Shown here piece by piece: positions 34,474 through 44,431 of a DNA stretch of 64,000 bases. Within the stretch, counting starts at the first letter, position 1. Each line of letters begins with the position of its first letter. A program made the translations under genes and the position numbers. Source of the DNA: an uncultured Clostridia bacterium (GTDB lineage: Bacteria > Bacillota > Clostridia > Christensenellales > UBA3700); contig CAMBZZ010000003.1 of assembly GCA_945872615.1 (NCBI GenBank), forward strand, positions 124,001 to 188,000. Direction: 5' to 3'. The notes below the pieces were generated by a model, which was not told the DNA's origin, searched no databases, and was given only the letters and a program-made list of their open reading frames with translations.

Positions 34474-35014
34474 AACTCAATTTCCCCTCTTCGCTCAGCC
34501 CCTCGAAGTCATGCTGTCTTAAGTACTCGTATATGATTATTGCCACCGAGTTGGCGAGATTGAGAGAACGGGCTTGCTTTCTCATAGGAATGCGGACGGC
34601 TTGAGCGTAGTTGACCTTGAGCCACTCTTCGTCCAGTCCTTTGGTTTCTCTGCCAAAGAAGACGTAGCAGTCGTCGTCGTACTTGACGTCCACGTGGTTG
34701 TGGTCGGCTTTTGTAGAAGCAAACATCATTTGTTTTCCGCTATTTTGTGCCGTCTTATACAAGTCGTCGGCAATATTTCCCGTCACGCAAGCGCCGTCGC
34801 CAAAGTTTTGTTTCAGGAAGGTTTGCATATCGGGGTATCTTTTGACGTCGCTGAGTTCCCAATAGTCAAGTCCGCTTCTTTTGAGGTACTTGTCTTCCCA
34901 ACTAAACCCGCACGGCTCTATGACGTGCAATTTTGCACCCGTCACGGCGCAAGTCCTTACGATATTGCCCGTATTATTAGGAATTTCGGGATATACCAAC
35001 ACCACGTTTATCAT
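34469..35014 (-). CDS. trmL: tRNA (cytidine/uridine-34 2'-O)-methyltransferase TrmL
   Basis: 181 aa. SPOUT-family methyltransferase acting on the wobble base of tRNA-Leu. Typical sequence: VLVYPEIPNNTGNIVRTCA, VFFGRETKGLDEEWL, and the knot region IPMRKQARSLNLANSVAI. Slightly longer than the usual 155-170 aa. The stop TGA (34471-34469) is supplied by the TTTTGACGG end of repeat E2b. It follows dusB by 9 nt. Confidence 0.93.
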   Translation of the reverse strand: MINVVLVYPEIPNNTGNIVRTCAVTGAKLHVIEPCGFSWEDKYLKRSGLDYWELSDVKRYPDMQTFLKQNFGDGACVTGNIADDLYKTAQNSGKQMMFASTKADHNHVDVKYDDDCYVFFGRETKGLDEEWLKVNYAQAVRIPMRKQARSLNLANSVAIIIYEYLRQHDFEGLSEEGKLSF

Positions 35015-35023
35015 ACTTTTCTC

Positions 35024-35953
35024 CTATCTTAGATATTTTGACATCACTTGTTTTACTTCATCCACGCTACCTGCGCTATAGGCTTCCAGTCTTGCCTCTT
35101 TTGAGCCTTGTATGCCCTTGAGATAATATGTCGCGTGCTTTTTGAAGTTGGCTACTATATATCGTTCCTCGTGAAACTTTTTCATCGTATCGAGGTGGTC
35201 TACGATTAGATTTAGCAAGGAAATACCGCTCGTATCTTTGCCCGCGATTTCGGCAAAAATCATCGGATTGCCGAGCGCACCTCTCGCGAGCATCACGCCG
35301 TCGGCGCCCGTCACCTCTTTTATCTTCACGTAGTCCTCCAAGGTAAAGACGTCGCCGTTGGCAATCAGCGGAATTTCCACCACCTCTTTGACCTTAGCAA
35401 TCTCCTCCCAATCGGCTACTCCGCTATACATTTGTTGACGAGTTCTGCCGTGCACGGTAATGGCGCTCGCGCCCGCGTCTTGCATATATCTGGCAAAGTC
35501 CCTCGCCACGTATTCGCCGTTTTTGACACCTAGTCTTATCTTTACGGTGACGGGTTTCCCCGCCTTTTTCGCCGCCTTAACCAGTTCGCTTGCAAGGCGA
35601 GGGTTTTCGAGCAACGCGCTCCCCTCGTTGTTGCACACAATCTTAGGCATAGGACAGCCCATATTGATGTCAATGACGTCAAACTTGTCGAGAGCGGGGT
35701 GCAAGCACGCTTTTTCGATATATTTAGGCTCGCTGCCGAATATTTGCACGGCTTTGAGTTTTTCGCTGTCGGTGGTGTATAGCAGTTCTTCCGTCTTTTC
35801 GCTACCGTACGCCAAACCTTTGGCGCTAATCATCTCGGTATAAGTCAAGCCTGCGCCCATATCGGCGCATACCTTTCTAAAGCCAACGTCGCTGTAGCCT
35901 GCGATAGGCGCAAGCACGGCGTCGCTCGTTAGAGTTATACCGTCAATCTTCAC
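35024..35953 (-). CDS. dusB: tRNA-dihydrouridine synthase
   Basis: 309 aa. FMN enzyme that reduces uridine in the tRNA D-loop. Motifs: LAPIAGYSDVGFR, DINMGCPMPKIVCNNEGSAL with the catalytic Cys, ITVHGRTRQQMYSG and GDGVMLARGALGNP. The start is GTG 35953, chosen for GGAGG 9 nt upstream. It overlaps the mazG stop by 11 nt. Confidence 0.93.
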   Translation of the reverse strand: MKIDGITLTSDAVLAPIAGYSDVGFRKVCADMGAGLTYTEMISAKGLAYGSEKTEELLYTTDSEKLKAVQIFGSEPKYIEKACLHPALDKFDVIDINMGCPMPKIVCNNEGSALLENPRLASELVKAAKKAGKPVTVKIRLGVKNGEYVARDFARYMQDAGASAITVHGRTRQQMYSGVADWEEIAKVKEVVEIPLIANGDVFTLEDYVKIKEVTGADGVMLARGALGNPMIFAEIAGKDTSGISLLNLIVDHLDTMKKFHEERYIVANFKKHATYYLKGIQGSKEARLEAYSAGSVDEVKQVMSKYLR

Positions 35954-37316
35954 TCTTGGCTTCCTCCCACAGTTTATCCAATTCTTGGGTCGAGCACTCT
36001 TGCATAGGCTTAGCGCAATGCTTTTCCACGTATTCGAAGCGTTTGACAAACTTATCCGTTGCCCCAGCCAAAGCCACCTCCGGCTCTACCCCTTTCCAAC
36101 GGCAAAGGTTTACCAAGGCAAACAAGCTATCGCCCAATTCTTTCTCCAACTCATCGGGTTTAGCGGTAGCAATCTCTCTCAATTCTTCTTGAATTTTGTC
36201 CTCAACTTGGGATAGGCTTTCAAATTCCATTCCGCCCTTTTTGGCAATCTTTTGTATCTTATACGCCCTTATCAAAGACGGCAAAACGACTTTTTTCATT
36301 TTGCTCGTCAGCGTATCGGTATTTTTTTCTTTGGCTTTGGCGTCTTCCCACGCTTTGAGAGCTTCCTCGGCATTATTAGCTTTGACCTCGCCGAAAATAT
36401 GCGTGTGCCTACTTATAAGTTTTTTGCACAGTCCGGAGAGTGCGTCTTGCACGTTGTATTCGCCCGTGTCCTCGCCTATGACGCAATGAAATATGGCTTG
36501 CAAAAAGACGTCGCCCGTCTCCTCAATCATATTGTCGAGGTCGTCGTTGTTGATAGCCTCCACCAATTCGTATGCTTCTTCTATCATATTGGAGCGTATA
36601 CTTTGGTGGGTCTGTACCTTGTCCCACGGGCAACCGTCCTTATCTCTCAATCTGCGCATAATCCAATACAGGTCGCCAAAATTAAACCTCGACTTGTCCA
36701 GAGTGTTCATAGGATTGACCTTGACGTAACTATCGTAATTATACTCTTTTTGTCTGTCCAACTCGTACAGAGCAATGCTCTTACCGCCAAACTCTACTTG
36801 CGTTTCTTCTCCTATTAGATTGCCCAGCACCAACTTGACTTGCGAAGCGGTATATTCGTTGTCTATATCGCTCACCACCAAGGTCGAGCGAGTGTCGTAG
36901 TCCCAACCCACCGTCGATATGAGGTCGTAACAACTGATTGCCGTAAGCGGAATTGACGGCTCGGCATAGTTTTGCGCGCGAGACACGCCGACGATTATTT
37001 TTATATCGTTTGTGGTTTGTCGCAAAAGAGCCACCGACCTATCCTCGTATCCGCTGCCGTCCACGCAAAAGCATACGTCACCTTGTTTGTCATAGCCCAA
37101 CAAGGTATCGGCAACGGCTCTATCTAGGTCATCGAAGTTGGATGCATTTTCAAAAATCTCGTCCAACGTTATATGTTCGATAGCGTTGTCGACAAAGTAT
37201 GTATAAGTAGCGGTCAAAGCAGTTTTGACCACGACCTTGTCCGCACTTTTTATCGCACTGTCTCCCTCGAGGGTGAGTTGTCCTTGTCTAATTCCCATGC
37301 CTACGACGGTAATCAT
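35943..37316 (-). CDS. mazG: MazG-type nucleoside triphosphate pyrophosphohydrolase (YabN-like)
   Basis: 457 aa. N-terminal tetrapyrrole-methylase-like domain (about 1-215) starting MITVVGMGIRQGQLTLEG, C-terminal MazG domains (about 220-450) with RDKDGCPWDKVQTHQS, EEAYELVEAI, EETGDVFLQ and ELGDSLFALVN. Same two-part architecture and position, after spoVT and spoVB, as Bacillus yabN. Removes non-canonical NTPs. The N-terminal domain is diverged and may not bind S-adenosylmethionine. Its start overlaps the spoVB stop by 4 nt. Confidence 0.9.
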   Translation of the reverse strand: MITVVGMGIRQGQLTLEGDSAIKSADKVVVKTALTATYTYFVDNAIEHITLDEIFENASNFDDLDRAVADTLLGYDKQGDVCFCVDGSGYEDRSVALLRQTTNDIKIIVGVSRAQNYAEPSIPLTAISCYDLISTVGWDYDTRSTLVVSDIDNEYTASQVKLVLGNLIGEETQVEFGGKSIALYELDRQKEYNYDSYVKVNPMNTLDKSRFNFGDLYWIMRRLRDKDGCPWDKVQTHQSIRSNMIEEAYELVEAINNDDLDNMIEETGDVFLQAIFHCVIGEDTGEYNVQDALSGLCKKLISRHTHIFGEVKANNAEEALKAWEDAKAKEKNTDTLTSKMKKVVLPSLIRAYKIQKIAKKGGMEFESLSQVEDKIQEELREIATAKPDELEKELGDSLFALVNLCRWKGVEPEVALAGATDKFVKRFEYVEKHCAKPMQECSTQELDKLWEEAKSED

Positions 37317-38875
37317 ATCTTTTCACACTTCCTTTTAGTTATCTTAGACGGCAACGGCAAACATTTCATTTCTTCGCTACTCAACACTTTCAACAGTGCC
37401 ACGGCAACAAAATACACGATTATACCTACCGCCGTCACGACTACTGTCGCCACGAGCGGCGAAGAGATGAGTTTTGGCAAATACGCGATTGCCACCGTCA
37501 TTATAGCACTACTCAGCAGTATTTTGCCAATACTTTTGACAAGTTGAGTATTTTTGCCCACCAATTTTTGATACAATACTATATCCAGCGCCCCCGACAA
37601 AGCGTAAAACACCACTACCGACACGCTTGCGCCCACTATCCCGAAACGATATATGAGCGCGATTTCCAACGCAATCTTAACCAAACCGCCGATAGCTACG
37701 TTGAGCACGACCTTAGGCGCCTTGTCCAGTCCTTGCAAGGTAGCGTTAAACACTTCGAGTTGCGACAACAAGACGATAGTCGGTGTTTGCATCCTCAACA
37801 GTCTGACCGAAAGCCCTTTTTCCAAAACGCTCATCGTGGGATACAACAAATTGAGTACGGGCGACGCCAATATCCACATGCCCGCCATACACGGCACGCC
37901 GATAAGATAGGATAGTTTGATAGACAACGCCGTCTTTTGTTTGATAGCCTCTACGTCGTAGGTAGCAAGGTGCGAACTTACCGCGGGCACTATTGCCACA
38001 GCCAAAGACAGCGCGACCACCACGGGCATATTGACCAGCGTCGACACGGGACCCGTCAGCAAACCGTATTGTGTTACAGCCATTGCTCCGTCCACTCCGC
38101 TATAGGTCAACACTTTGACAATCAATATGCTGTCCACAAAGGTCACGATAGGAAAGATAAGCGAACTAAGCGTAATAGGCGTAGCCGTCTTGGTCAACCT
38201 ATACAGTCCGAAGGCGGGGTCGACGAATGATATTCCTTTGGACTCGCGGCGAGTAACCGCATACCATATCGCCAAAGTCACCAATCCTACCAACTCGCTG
38301 ACGCCGACGCCCATGAGAGCTCCCGCCACGCCCCATATTACGCCGCGCGACATAAGTAGTTTTGCCAACAAAATTCCCACGGCAAGTTTGACTATTTGTT
38401 CAATCGGTTGTGCAATAGCGCAAGGGAGAGTATCGGATAAACCCAAAAACCACCCCTTAAGCACGCCGCTAAGAGCCACCACTAGGATAGTCGGAGCTAA
38501 AATACGATAGCATATCTCCAGTCCTTCCACGCCTTGTACCTTGGCAAGATAGGGCGCAACGCCTATCATCAACGCCATACTCAACAAGCCGGTCAACGTA
38601 GCGAAAAGCAAACTTGCGCCCATTGTATTCTTAATGCCGTGATCAAGTCCGCGAGCTCTATCGCTCGCCACCATTCTCGACACGGCGACGGGCAAGGCGT
38701 TGCAAGACAGCGCCAACAATAAGGCAAAGAGCGGAAAGACGAGTTGATATTTACCTATCCCTTCCGCTCCCAAAATATTGGTGAGAGGTATTCGGTAGAC
38801 CGCCCCCAAAATTTTGGCAATCACGCCTCCCACCGCCAATATCAACGCGCCTTTGGCAAAACTCGTAGACCTCAT
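37313..38875 (-). CDS. spoVB: SpoVB/MurJ-like polysaccharide flippase
   Basis: 520 aa, about 14 membrane helices, MOP superfamily. Begins FAKGALILAVGGVIAKILGAVYRIPLTNILG, highly typical of SpoVB (YabM) proteins that move lipid-linked precursors during spore cortex formation. The ATG at 38875 forms an ATGA overlap with the spoVT stop; an upstream in-frame start would extend into spoVT. Gene order spoVT-spoVB-mazG is conserved in Bacillus. Confidence 0.88.
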   Translation of the reverse strand: MRSTSFAKGALILAVGGVIAKILGAVYRIPLTNILGAEGIGKYQLVFPLFALLLALSCNALPVAVSRMVASDRARGLDHGIKNTMGASLLFATLTGLLSMALMIGVAPYLAKVQGVEGLEICYRILAPTILVVALSGVLKGWFLGLSDTLPCAIAQPIEQIVKLAVGILLAKLLMSRGVIWGVAGALMGVGVSELVGLVTLAIWYAVTRRESKGISFVDPAFGLYRLTKTATPITLSSLIFPIVTFVDSILIVKVLTYSGVDGAMAVTQYGLLTGPVSTLVNMPVVVALSLAVAIVPAVSSHLATYDVEAIKQKTALSIKLSYLIGVPCMAGMWILASPVLNLLYPTMSVLEKGLSVRLLRMQTPTIVLLSQLEVFNATLQGLDKAPKVVLNVAIGGLVKIALEIALIYRFGIVGASVSVVVFYALSGALDIVLYQKLVGKNTQLVKSIGKILLSSAIMTVAIAYLPKLISSPLVATVVVTAVGIIVYFVAVALLKVLSSEEMKCLPLPSKITKRKCEKI

Positions 38876-39384
38876 CGGTTTTCTATGCACCCCGCCAAAA
38901 AGCCCACGGCAAAGTCGCACAACTTCTTTTGTTCTTCCTCTATATTATCTCCGCCAATCATCAGCGCGCCGTACAAATCTCCGCACGCAACTATCGGCGC
39001 AACGTACAACGTAGCAATAGTTACTTTTCGTTTTTCGCTCATCTTGACTTCTTCTGCGACGGTCGCTTTTCGTTTTTCCATGGTTTCGAGTATGATTTCT
39101 GCGGCGTCCTCGCCTACAAGTCCTTCTACGGTAGAAAAAACGAATCTAGAGCTATCCACGGCAAAGACTTGACTTTTAGTCGACTTCTTTAGCGTTTGAC
39201 ACAGTTTTTCCACTTCTTCGAAGCCCTCGCCCAATCTGGAATACTTGCGCAAGGTCAGCGTTTCGTCTTGCATAAATATCTCTATTTGTTCTCCCTCTCT
39301 CAACCGCAAAACGTTGCGTATCTCCTTAGGAATGACTACTCTACCCAATTCGTCAAGCCTTCTCACTATCCCGGTATTTCTCAT
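38872..39384 (-). CDS. spoVT: Stage V sporulation regulator SpoVT
   Basis: 170 aa. N-terminal AbrB swapped-hairpin DNA-binding domain (GIVRRLDELGRVVIPKEIR) and a C-terminal GAF-like domain. SpoVT tunes sigma-G-dependent genes in the forespore. GGGAGG lies 7 nt before ATG. A possible promoter is TTGTAT-18-TATACT on the minus strand at about 39404-39433. Confidence 0.93.
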   Translation of the reverse strand: MRNTGIVRRLDELGRVVIPKEIRNVLRLREGEQIEIFMQDETLTLRKYSRLGEGFEEVEKLCQTLKKSTKSQVFAVDSSRFVFSTVEGLVGEDAAEIILETMEKRKATVAEEVKMSEKRKVTIATLYVAPIVACGDLYGALMIGGDNIEEEQKKLCDFAVGFLAGCIENR

Positions 39385-39835
39385 AATTTTCCTCCCGTTT
39401 TAGTATAAGAAACACGGCGTTATTTATACAATTTTTGTATTTTTGTAGACACGTATCGACTTTTTCGTTTTGACGGCACGTTTTTTTGCAATACGTTACG
39501 GCTCACGCTCCTTGCCGTTTGCGTTAGCCAAGAAATGAAATAACGTCACAATCTCAAATGCTTTGTCATTGCAATAATATCATTGTCATTGCGATGGAGT
39601 CCCCACCAAGTAGTTATGTCATTGCGGTGGAGCGTAGCGTAACTTGGCAAACTCAACCTTATAAAACGCCGTCCCTGTGCAAGGGAAGGAGGCTAGCTCT
39701 GCGGTGGAGGGATTGTCCTGCCGTGCTCTTGTGTTCGGGAAGGTGGTCTTAAGCCATATCCCACTCCCTCGTATATATTTCATTACGGAATATTTTTCCT
39801 AAATAGTTGCATTTTTTGCTGAAATATTGTATCGT
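39385..39835. repeat. Repeat-containing intergenic region
   Basis: Holds a TACGTATCGAC terminator relative (about 39447-39463), A elements (about 39565-39650) and a B element at about 39670-39720 with a less regular centre. No gene. Confidence 0.7.
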
Positions 39836-39841
39836 TATAAT
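39836..39841 (+). promoter_or_regulatory. -10 element of the acylation operon
   Basis: TATAAT, 23 nt before the ATG at 39865. No strong -35 at 17 nt. Ribosome site GAGGA lies 5 nt before the ATG. Confidence 0.5.
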
Positions 39842-39864
39842 AACAACTTACCACAGAGGACAAT

Positions 39865-41431
39865 ATGCTTTTCAATTCTATCGACTTCCTGATTTTCCTA
39901 CCGATAGTATGCTTGGTATATTTTATCTTCCCCAAAAAATACCGCTATCTATGGTTGCTCGTTGCTAGTTACTATTTCTATATGTGCTGGAACGCCAAAT
40001 ACGCGATACTTATCGCCGCGTCAACCGTCATCACGTATCTATGCTCGCTTAGGGTCAACTACCTTACCAAGTTGCAGATAGATTATTCATGCGATGCCTC
40101 CTTCGGGGGGGGGGGGGGAGAGCGTATCTATCTTCTTCCAACGCCGCTATCGCAGGATAAAATTACACAAAAAGATGGCGATAGCCGTTAGTCTAATTGC
40201 CAACTTAGGCATACTTTTCCTTTTCAAATATTACGGTTTCTTTGCCAATACAATAACCTCTCTTATGTCGACAATCGGCGTCACCGTCAAGTTCCCTGTA
40301 TTCGACTATTTGTTGCCCGTAGGCATATCTTTCTACACTTTCCAAGCCTTGGGCTATACCATAGACGTATATCGAGGCGATATAGACGCAGAAAAAAACT
40401 TTTTCCGCTACGCTCTCTTCGTGTCCTTCTTTCCACAACTAGTAGCAGGACCTATCGAGCGTTCTACCAACCTGCTCAACCAAATTCGCAACGACCATAC
40501 CCATCGCTTTGACTTCGAAAGGGTACTCAACGGACTTTTGCTAGTTGGCGGAGGTATGTTCCTCAAAGTAGTCGTTGCAGATAGAGCAGCGATACTCGTC
40601 AACACCGTTTACAACGACCTTATCAACTATTCGGGCATCAGCCTTATCATAGCAACGATAGCTTTTGCTTTCCAGATATATTGCGACTTTGCCTCCTACT
40701 CTATCATAGCCAAGGGCTCGGCGCAGATATTGGGCTACAACCTAATGGACAACTTTGCCCAACCTTATCTTGCCACTTCCATTGGCGACTTTTGGCACAG
40801 GTGGCATATCTCGCTCAGTCAGTGGTTTAGAGACTATCTCTACATACCTCTCGGCGGCTCGCGCAAAGGTTTGGCACGCACTCTTCTCAACTTAATGATA
40901 GTATTCGTTTTGTCGGGCTTATGGCACGGCTCGGCATGGACTTTCGTAGTATGGGGTATGCTCCACGGCTTGTATCAAGTAATAGGCAGACTTACCAAAA
41001 AGCCTCGCCAAAAGCTCTACTCTGCTCTCCACGTCAAGACTGAAGCCTTCAGTTGGAAATTGGGACAAATGCTATTCACGTTTGCTCTCGTATGCTTTGC
41101 GTGGATATTCTTCAGAGCCAATACTTTCTCCGATGCTATTTACGTAGTTACACATATGTTTGAGCCAAACTATTGGGTACTTACGGACAATGTTTCTCTA
41201 TACCAAATGGGGCTTGACCGCAGTGACTTCCAACTGTTAGTTGTGACGATAGCTATCGTAATAGCAATGGATATTGCCAAATACAACAAGGTATCTATCC
41301 GTCCTTGGATTGCTCGCCAAAACGTCTTCTTCCGTTACTTCGTCTACGTTGCTCTCATCATGAGTATCGTGGTATGGGGCGCATACGGACTTGGCTTTAC
41401 TGCCGAACAGTTTATATACTTCCAATTTTGA
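39865..41431 (+). CDS. MBOAT O-acyltransferase, split by a poly-G frameshift
   Basis: AlgI/DltB-type membrane-bound O-acyltransferase, which moves acyl groups through the membrane to decorate exopolysaccharide. The first part reads MLFNSIDFLIFLPIVCLVYF from 39865. After the G14 tract (40105-40118) this frame ends at 40191, while the rest of the protein continues in the next frame to 41431. Motifs: LPVGISFYTFQALGYTIDVYRG, FVSFFPQLVAGPIER, YCDFASYS, HRWHISLSQWFRDYLYIPLGGS and the catalytic-His region LSGLWHGSAWTFVVWGMLHG. Loss of one G, or gain of two, would restore a 521-aa protein of normal length. It is either a phase-variable gene in its off state, a pseudogene, or a sequencing error. Confidence 0.85.
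40105..40118 (+). repeat. Homopolymer of 14 G inside the MBOAT gene
   Basis: Fourteen consecutive G in the coding strand, at the exact point where the reading frame changes. Confidence 0.9.
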
Positions 41432-41439
41432 GGTGAGAG

Positions 41440-42930
41440 ATGAATAATGCAGACAAAAAAGCAAAAACCAAAAAAAGACTAAAACAACTCCTTTCCTTAT
41501 GCGCAGTCATAGTAATAGTTTCGCTATCTCTTTTCGTATGGTTTCGTATGATTGGTATGGAAGGTAGCCCCGTAAGGCAATACAACGTTGGCGAAACCAA
41601 GCGAATATCCGCCGAAAAGCCCGATACGATTGACGTGCTTTTCCTTGGTTCATCTCATTGTTGGAACTCGTACAATCCGCAAGTGTTGTGGGATGAGTAC
41701 GGATATACTTCGTACAATATGGGACAATCTGCACAGACTTCCATTGCCAGTTATTATCTTTTGCAAGACGCCTTGCTATTTCAAAAAAACATCAAGTACG
41801 TAGTAATGGACGTTTATTATGTTTATTGTTATGACCAATATGTCAACGACATCAGTCAAGAGACAAACATATATATGTGTTTTTCATCCAACTATTGGCG
41901 CAAACAGTATATTGACGACGTATACGACAGACAAGATTGGATGCAACAATATAGCAAAGAAGACTTGTATTACGATACTTATTGGAATCACAATAGTTGG
42001 AAAGCGTTGTATCAAGACAATTTTGATTGTATAGACGATAGATATTTTGTCCAGAGAAAGGGCTTTTGCTACAATCTCAACGCTCTTTACAACAAGTCTT
42101 TTTCTATGTCCGACTGCTCGCAATTCGCAACCGACGAGAGACAGTCCCTTGACGACGTGTATTTTGAATATATGCAAAAAATAGTAGAACTGTGCAAAAG
42201 CAAAAATATTCAACTCATAGCCACAGAGGCACCTTATTTGAACAAAACCGAGAGCCGTCACGCCCGCCTGAATACTTTGACCGACTACCTTCAACAAGAG
42301 GATATTCCTTTTGTCTCCAGCAATACTCAAGAGAGATATGAGCAACTCGACCTAAACAACTTTTTTCTCAATATCGACCACCTCAACGCGCTTGGAGCAG
42401 AGAACGAAACCTTGTTTATCGGCAAGTATTTGCACGACAATTATGACCTTACGGATAGGCGTGGAGATAAAAAATATGCGGATTTCGACAACGAATTCGA
42501 TTTACTTAGAAGAAACACCCAAAACAACCAAGTCAATCTAAAGTCGGAAATCAATGACATAATCAATCAAGCCAACGAATTTGGTGACTATATCGTTATC
42601 GTTGTTGGCAACGGCAACTACCCCGTATGGTATACTTCCAGAACTTATCTTGCCGAGATAGGCATCACCGTTCCACCTGAAGACGACAAGCGACCTTTCT
42701 ACGGCGTATATACTCAAGAACAAGGCTTACTTTGCAACAAAAGTTTTGCCGAAACCCCAACCAATTATAGAAAAGAAATTCTTGGCGATAGAGTGTGTAT
42801 CGATATGATGGACAAGAGCTTTGAAGTGCGCGTCAACGACTACGTTATCAAGACCGAAACCGACAAAGCCGTCATGATTGTCTACGATACAATCAACGAC
42901 ATTCCTGCAAGAATTCGCTACCTGTATTGA
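41440..42930 (+). CDS. SGNH-like acyltransferase partner (AlgX/DltD-like)
   Basis: 496 aa. One N-terminal membrane helix (about 16-36), the remainder outside the cell. Block I VLFLGSSHCWNS carries the nucleophile Ser (71/72); the Asp-His pair is in NIDHLNALGAE near residue 310. This matches SGNH-fold proteins encoded beside MBOATs that transfer acetyl groups to polysaccharide. The C-terminal 150 residues (from about 350) form an extra domain I do not recognise. It starts 8 nt after the MBOAT stop, with GAGG in between, so the pair is one operon. Confidence 0.8.
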   Translation: MNNADKKAKTKKRLKQLLSLCAVIVIVSLSLFVWFRMIGMEGSPVRQYNVGETKRISAEKPDTIDVLFLGSSHCWNSYNPQVLWDEYGYTSYNMGQSAQTSIASYYLLQDALLFQKNIKYVVMDVYYVYCYDQYVNDISQETNIYMCFSSNYWRKQYIDDVYDRQDWMQQYSKEDLYYDTYWNHNSWKALYQDNFDCIDDRYFVQRKGFCYNLNALYNKSFSMSDCSQFATDERQSLDDVYFEYMQKIVELCKSKNIQLIATEAPYLNKTESRHARLNTLTDYLQQEDIPFVSSNTQERYEQLDLNNFFLNIDHLNALGAENETLFIGKYLHDNYDLTDRRGDKKYADFDNEFDLLRRNTQNNQVNLKSEINDIINQANEFGDYIVIVVGNGNYPVWYTSRTYLAEIGITVPPEDDKRPFYGVYTQEQGLLCNKSFAETPTNYRKEILGDRVCIDMMDKSFEVRVNDYVIKTETDKAVMIVYDTINDIPARIRYLY

Positions 42931-42963
42931 GTTTTGACCATTTTTACTTTGTAATCTTTGTCC

Positions 42964-42991
42964 AAAGGCAACCTCATCAGTTGCCTTTTTC
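42964..42991 (+). terminator. Terminator of the acylation operon
   Basis: AAAGGCAAC pairs with GTTGCCTTT around CTCATCA, followed by a T-run. Confidence 0.9.
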
Positions 42992-43296
42992 TTGTCTTTT
43001 ATACATGTTGTATCACATGTTACTCATAGTTGCGCCATATATGTTTTGCAATAGCAAAGATAAGCGAAGCTCATCCTTTTGAGCCCCCTTTGTACAAGGG
43101 GTGTCTCACGGTATATATACTTCGCAATACTGTGTCGATTTTGTGGGCGCCCTCGGTCACCCACCAAGTAGTGTGTCATTCAGAGCGAGCAAAGCGAGCG
43201 TGGGAATCTCAATCCGATTAAAAAGCCTCCTTTGTGTGAAAGGTGCTTCCCGACAACAGTCGGGTGGGGGGGTGCAAGCCATCCCTATTCAAGGCG
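42992..43296. repeat. Repeat-containing intergenic region
   Basis: A partial E element end (about 43103-43135), an A element with ATTC.../GGAAT arms (about 43175-43210) and a B element with CCCGAC-AACA-GTCGGG (43249-43264). No gene. Confidence 0.7.
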
Positions 43297-43325
43297 TTGT
43301 AAAACTTGTACCTATATGTTATAAT
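43297..43325 (+). promoter_or_regulatory. Promoter of the DUF3267 gene, probably leaderless
   Basis: TTGTAA (43297-43302), 17-nt spacer, TATAAT (43320-43325). The start of transcription is expected at about 43332, the A of the ATG. Confidence 0.75.
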
Positions 43326-43331
43326 CAAGAT

Positions 43332-43913
43332 ATGAAGTTACACTATATGGGCAAATACAATCTCGACGTCAACTCATTACCTCACGGAGAGCATCAAGAG
43401 GGCGCCGTTAGATTCAAAGAGCCTACCGACACCGCTCAACTCTCCAAGATAGCAACCATGCTTAGTTTTGCCATACTATTGGTTTTGTCCGTATTTGCCG
43501 TTTTGCGTGGGCGGAGGCTGTTGATACAACACCCTTTTCAAATAATTCTCGGATTGTTGCTCCCTATACTTACGGCGTTCCCTCACGAACTTTTGCACGC
43601 AATATGCTTCAAAGGTGACGTTTATCTATACACCAACTGGTCGCAAGGATTGCTCTTCGTCGTCGGTCCCGAGACGATGAGCAAGGCTCGCTTTGTCTTG
43701 ATGTCGCTACTGCCCAACTTAGTCTTCGGCATAATTCCTTATATCGTCGGCATGTCAATATCCAACGTTTTTTTGATGGCGTTTGGCAGTATGGCTACGA
43801 GTATGGGGGCGGGCGATTATTACAACGTTTTCAACGCTCTCACCCAAATGCCCAAAGGCGCCCGAACGTATATCTATGAACTCAACTCTTATTGGTACCT
43901 TCCAAAAAAGTAA
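43332..43913 (+). CDS. DUF3267-type putative membrane metalloprotease
   Basis: 193 aa. Four membrane helices and the zinc-binding style motif FPHELLHAICF (HExxH type) at about residues 81-91. DUF3267 proteins are predicted zincins of unknown substrate. No ribosome site precedes the ATG, and the -10 hexamer ends 6 nt before it. A longer frame upstream would run through a B repeat and is rejected. Confidence 0.78.
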   Translation: MKLHYMGKYNLDVNSLPHGEHQEGAVRFKEPTDTAQLSKIATMLSFAILLVLSVFAVLRGRRLLIQHPFQIILGLLLPILTAFPHELLHAICFKGDVYLYTNWSQGLLFVVGPETMSKARFVLMSLLPNLVFGIIPYIVGMSISNVFLMAFGSMATSMGAGDYYNVFNALTQMPKGARTYIYELNSYWYLPKK

Positions 43914-44307
43914 TACTTCCGCGTTTTGCCGATATTATTCCTCTCCTCGCCTACCGCATCTACGCTGCGAGAGTTGCAAGGGTTGTCAAAACACTCACCT
44001 ATGACTTCAAAATATTACGTCAATCCGAGGCTACCTGTAGCCGTGGGAATGACAAGTAGTGTTTTGTTGCGATCACCTACCAAGCAGTGCGTCATTGCGA
44101 ACATAACGAAGTGGAGTGTGGCAATCTCAATCCTATTGAAGCCTCCTTTGTGCAAAGGGAGGTGTCAACGCAGTTGACGGAGGGATTGCCATACCTTGTC
44201 ATTCCGTTGTGCACCGACCAACTAGTTATGTCATTGCGAGGGAAGCCATTTGGCTGACCGTGGCAATCTCTATCCTTTTATATCCTCCTTTGTGCAAAGG
44301 GAGGTAT
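43914..44307. repeat. Repeat-containing intergenic region
   Basis: A element with GGCTA-CCTG-TAGCC centre (about 44022-44055), a further A element at 44091-44130, a B element with GTCAAC-GCA-GTTGAC (about 44165-44180) and an A element with AGCC-ATTT-GGCT (about 44228-44270). No gene. Confidence 0.75.
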
Positions 44308-44431
44308 CTCACGGCGGATATGCTTCGTTATGAATTGTCGAACTTTCGTTTGTGCTCAGTCACGTACACCTAAGTACGCTCCTGTCGCCCAAGCCTCGTT
44401 CTCCTCGCCTAACTCGTATCTCCACCGTGAG
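44308..44431. repeat. E-type repeat, copy E4
   Basis: 124 bp, in reverse orientation to E1. Ends CTCACGG (44308-44314) and CCGTGAG (44425-44431), centre GTACAC...AGTACGC. The interval 44432-44638 adds an A element with ATTCC/GGAAT arms and GGCTA/TAGCC centre (44551-44579). Confidence 0.85.

Noticed and set aside
43101..43331. N-terminal extension of the DUF3267 gene
   Set aside because: The extension is encoded by E, A and B repeats; the promoter at 43297-43325 would lie inside it.
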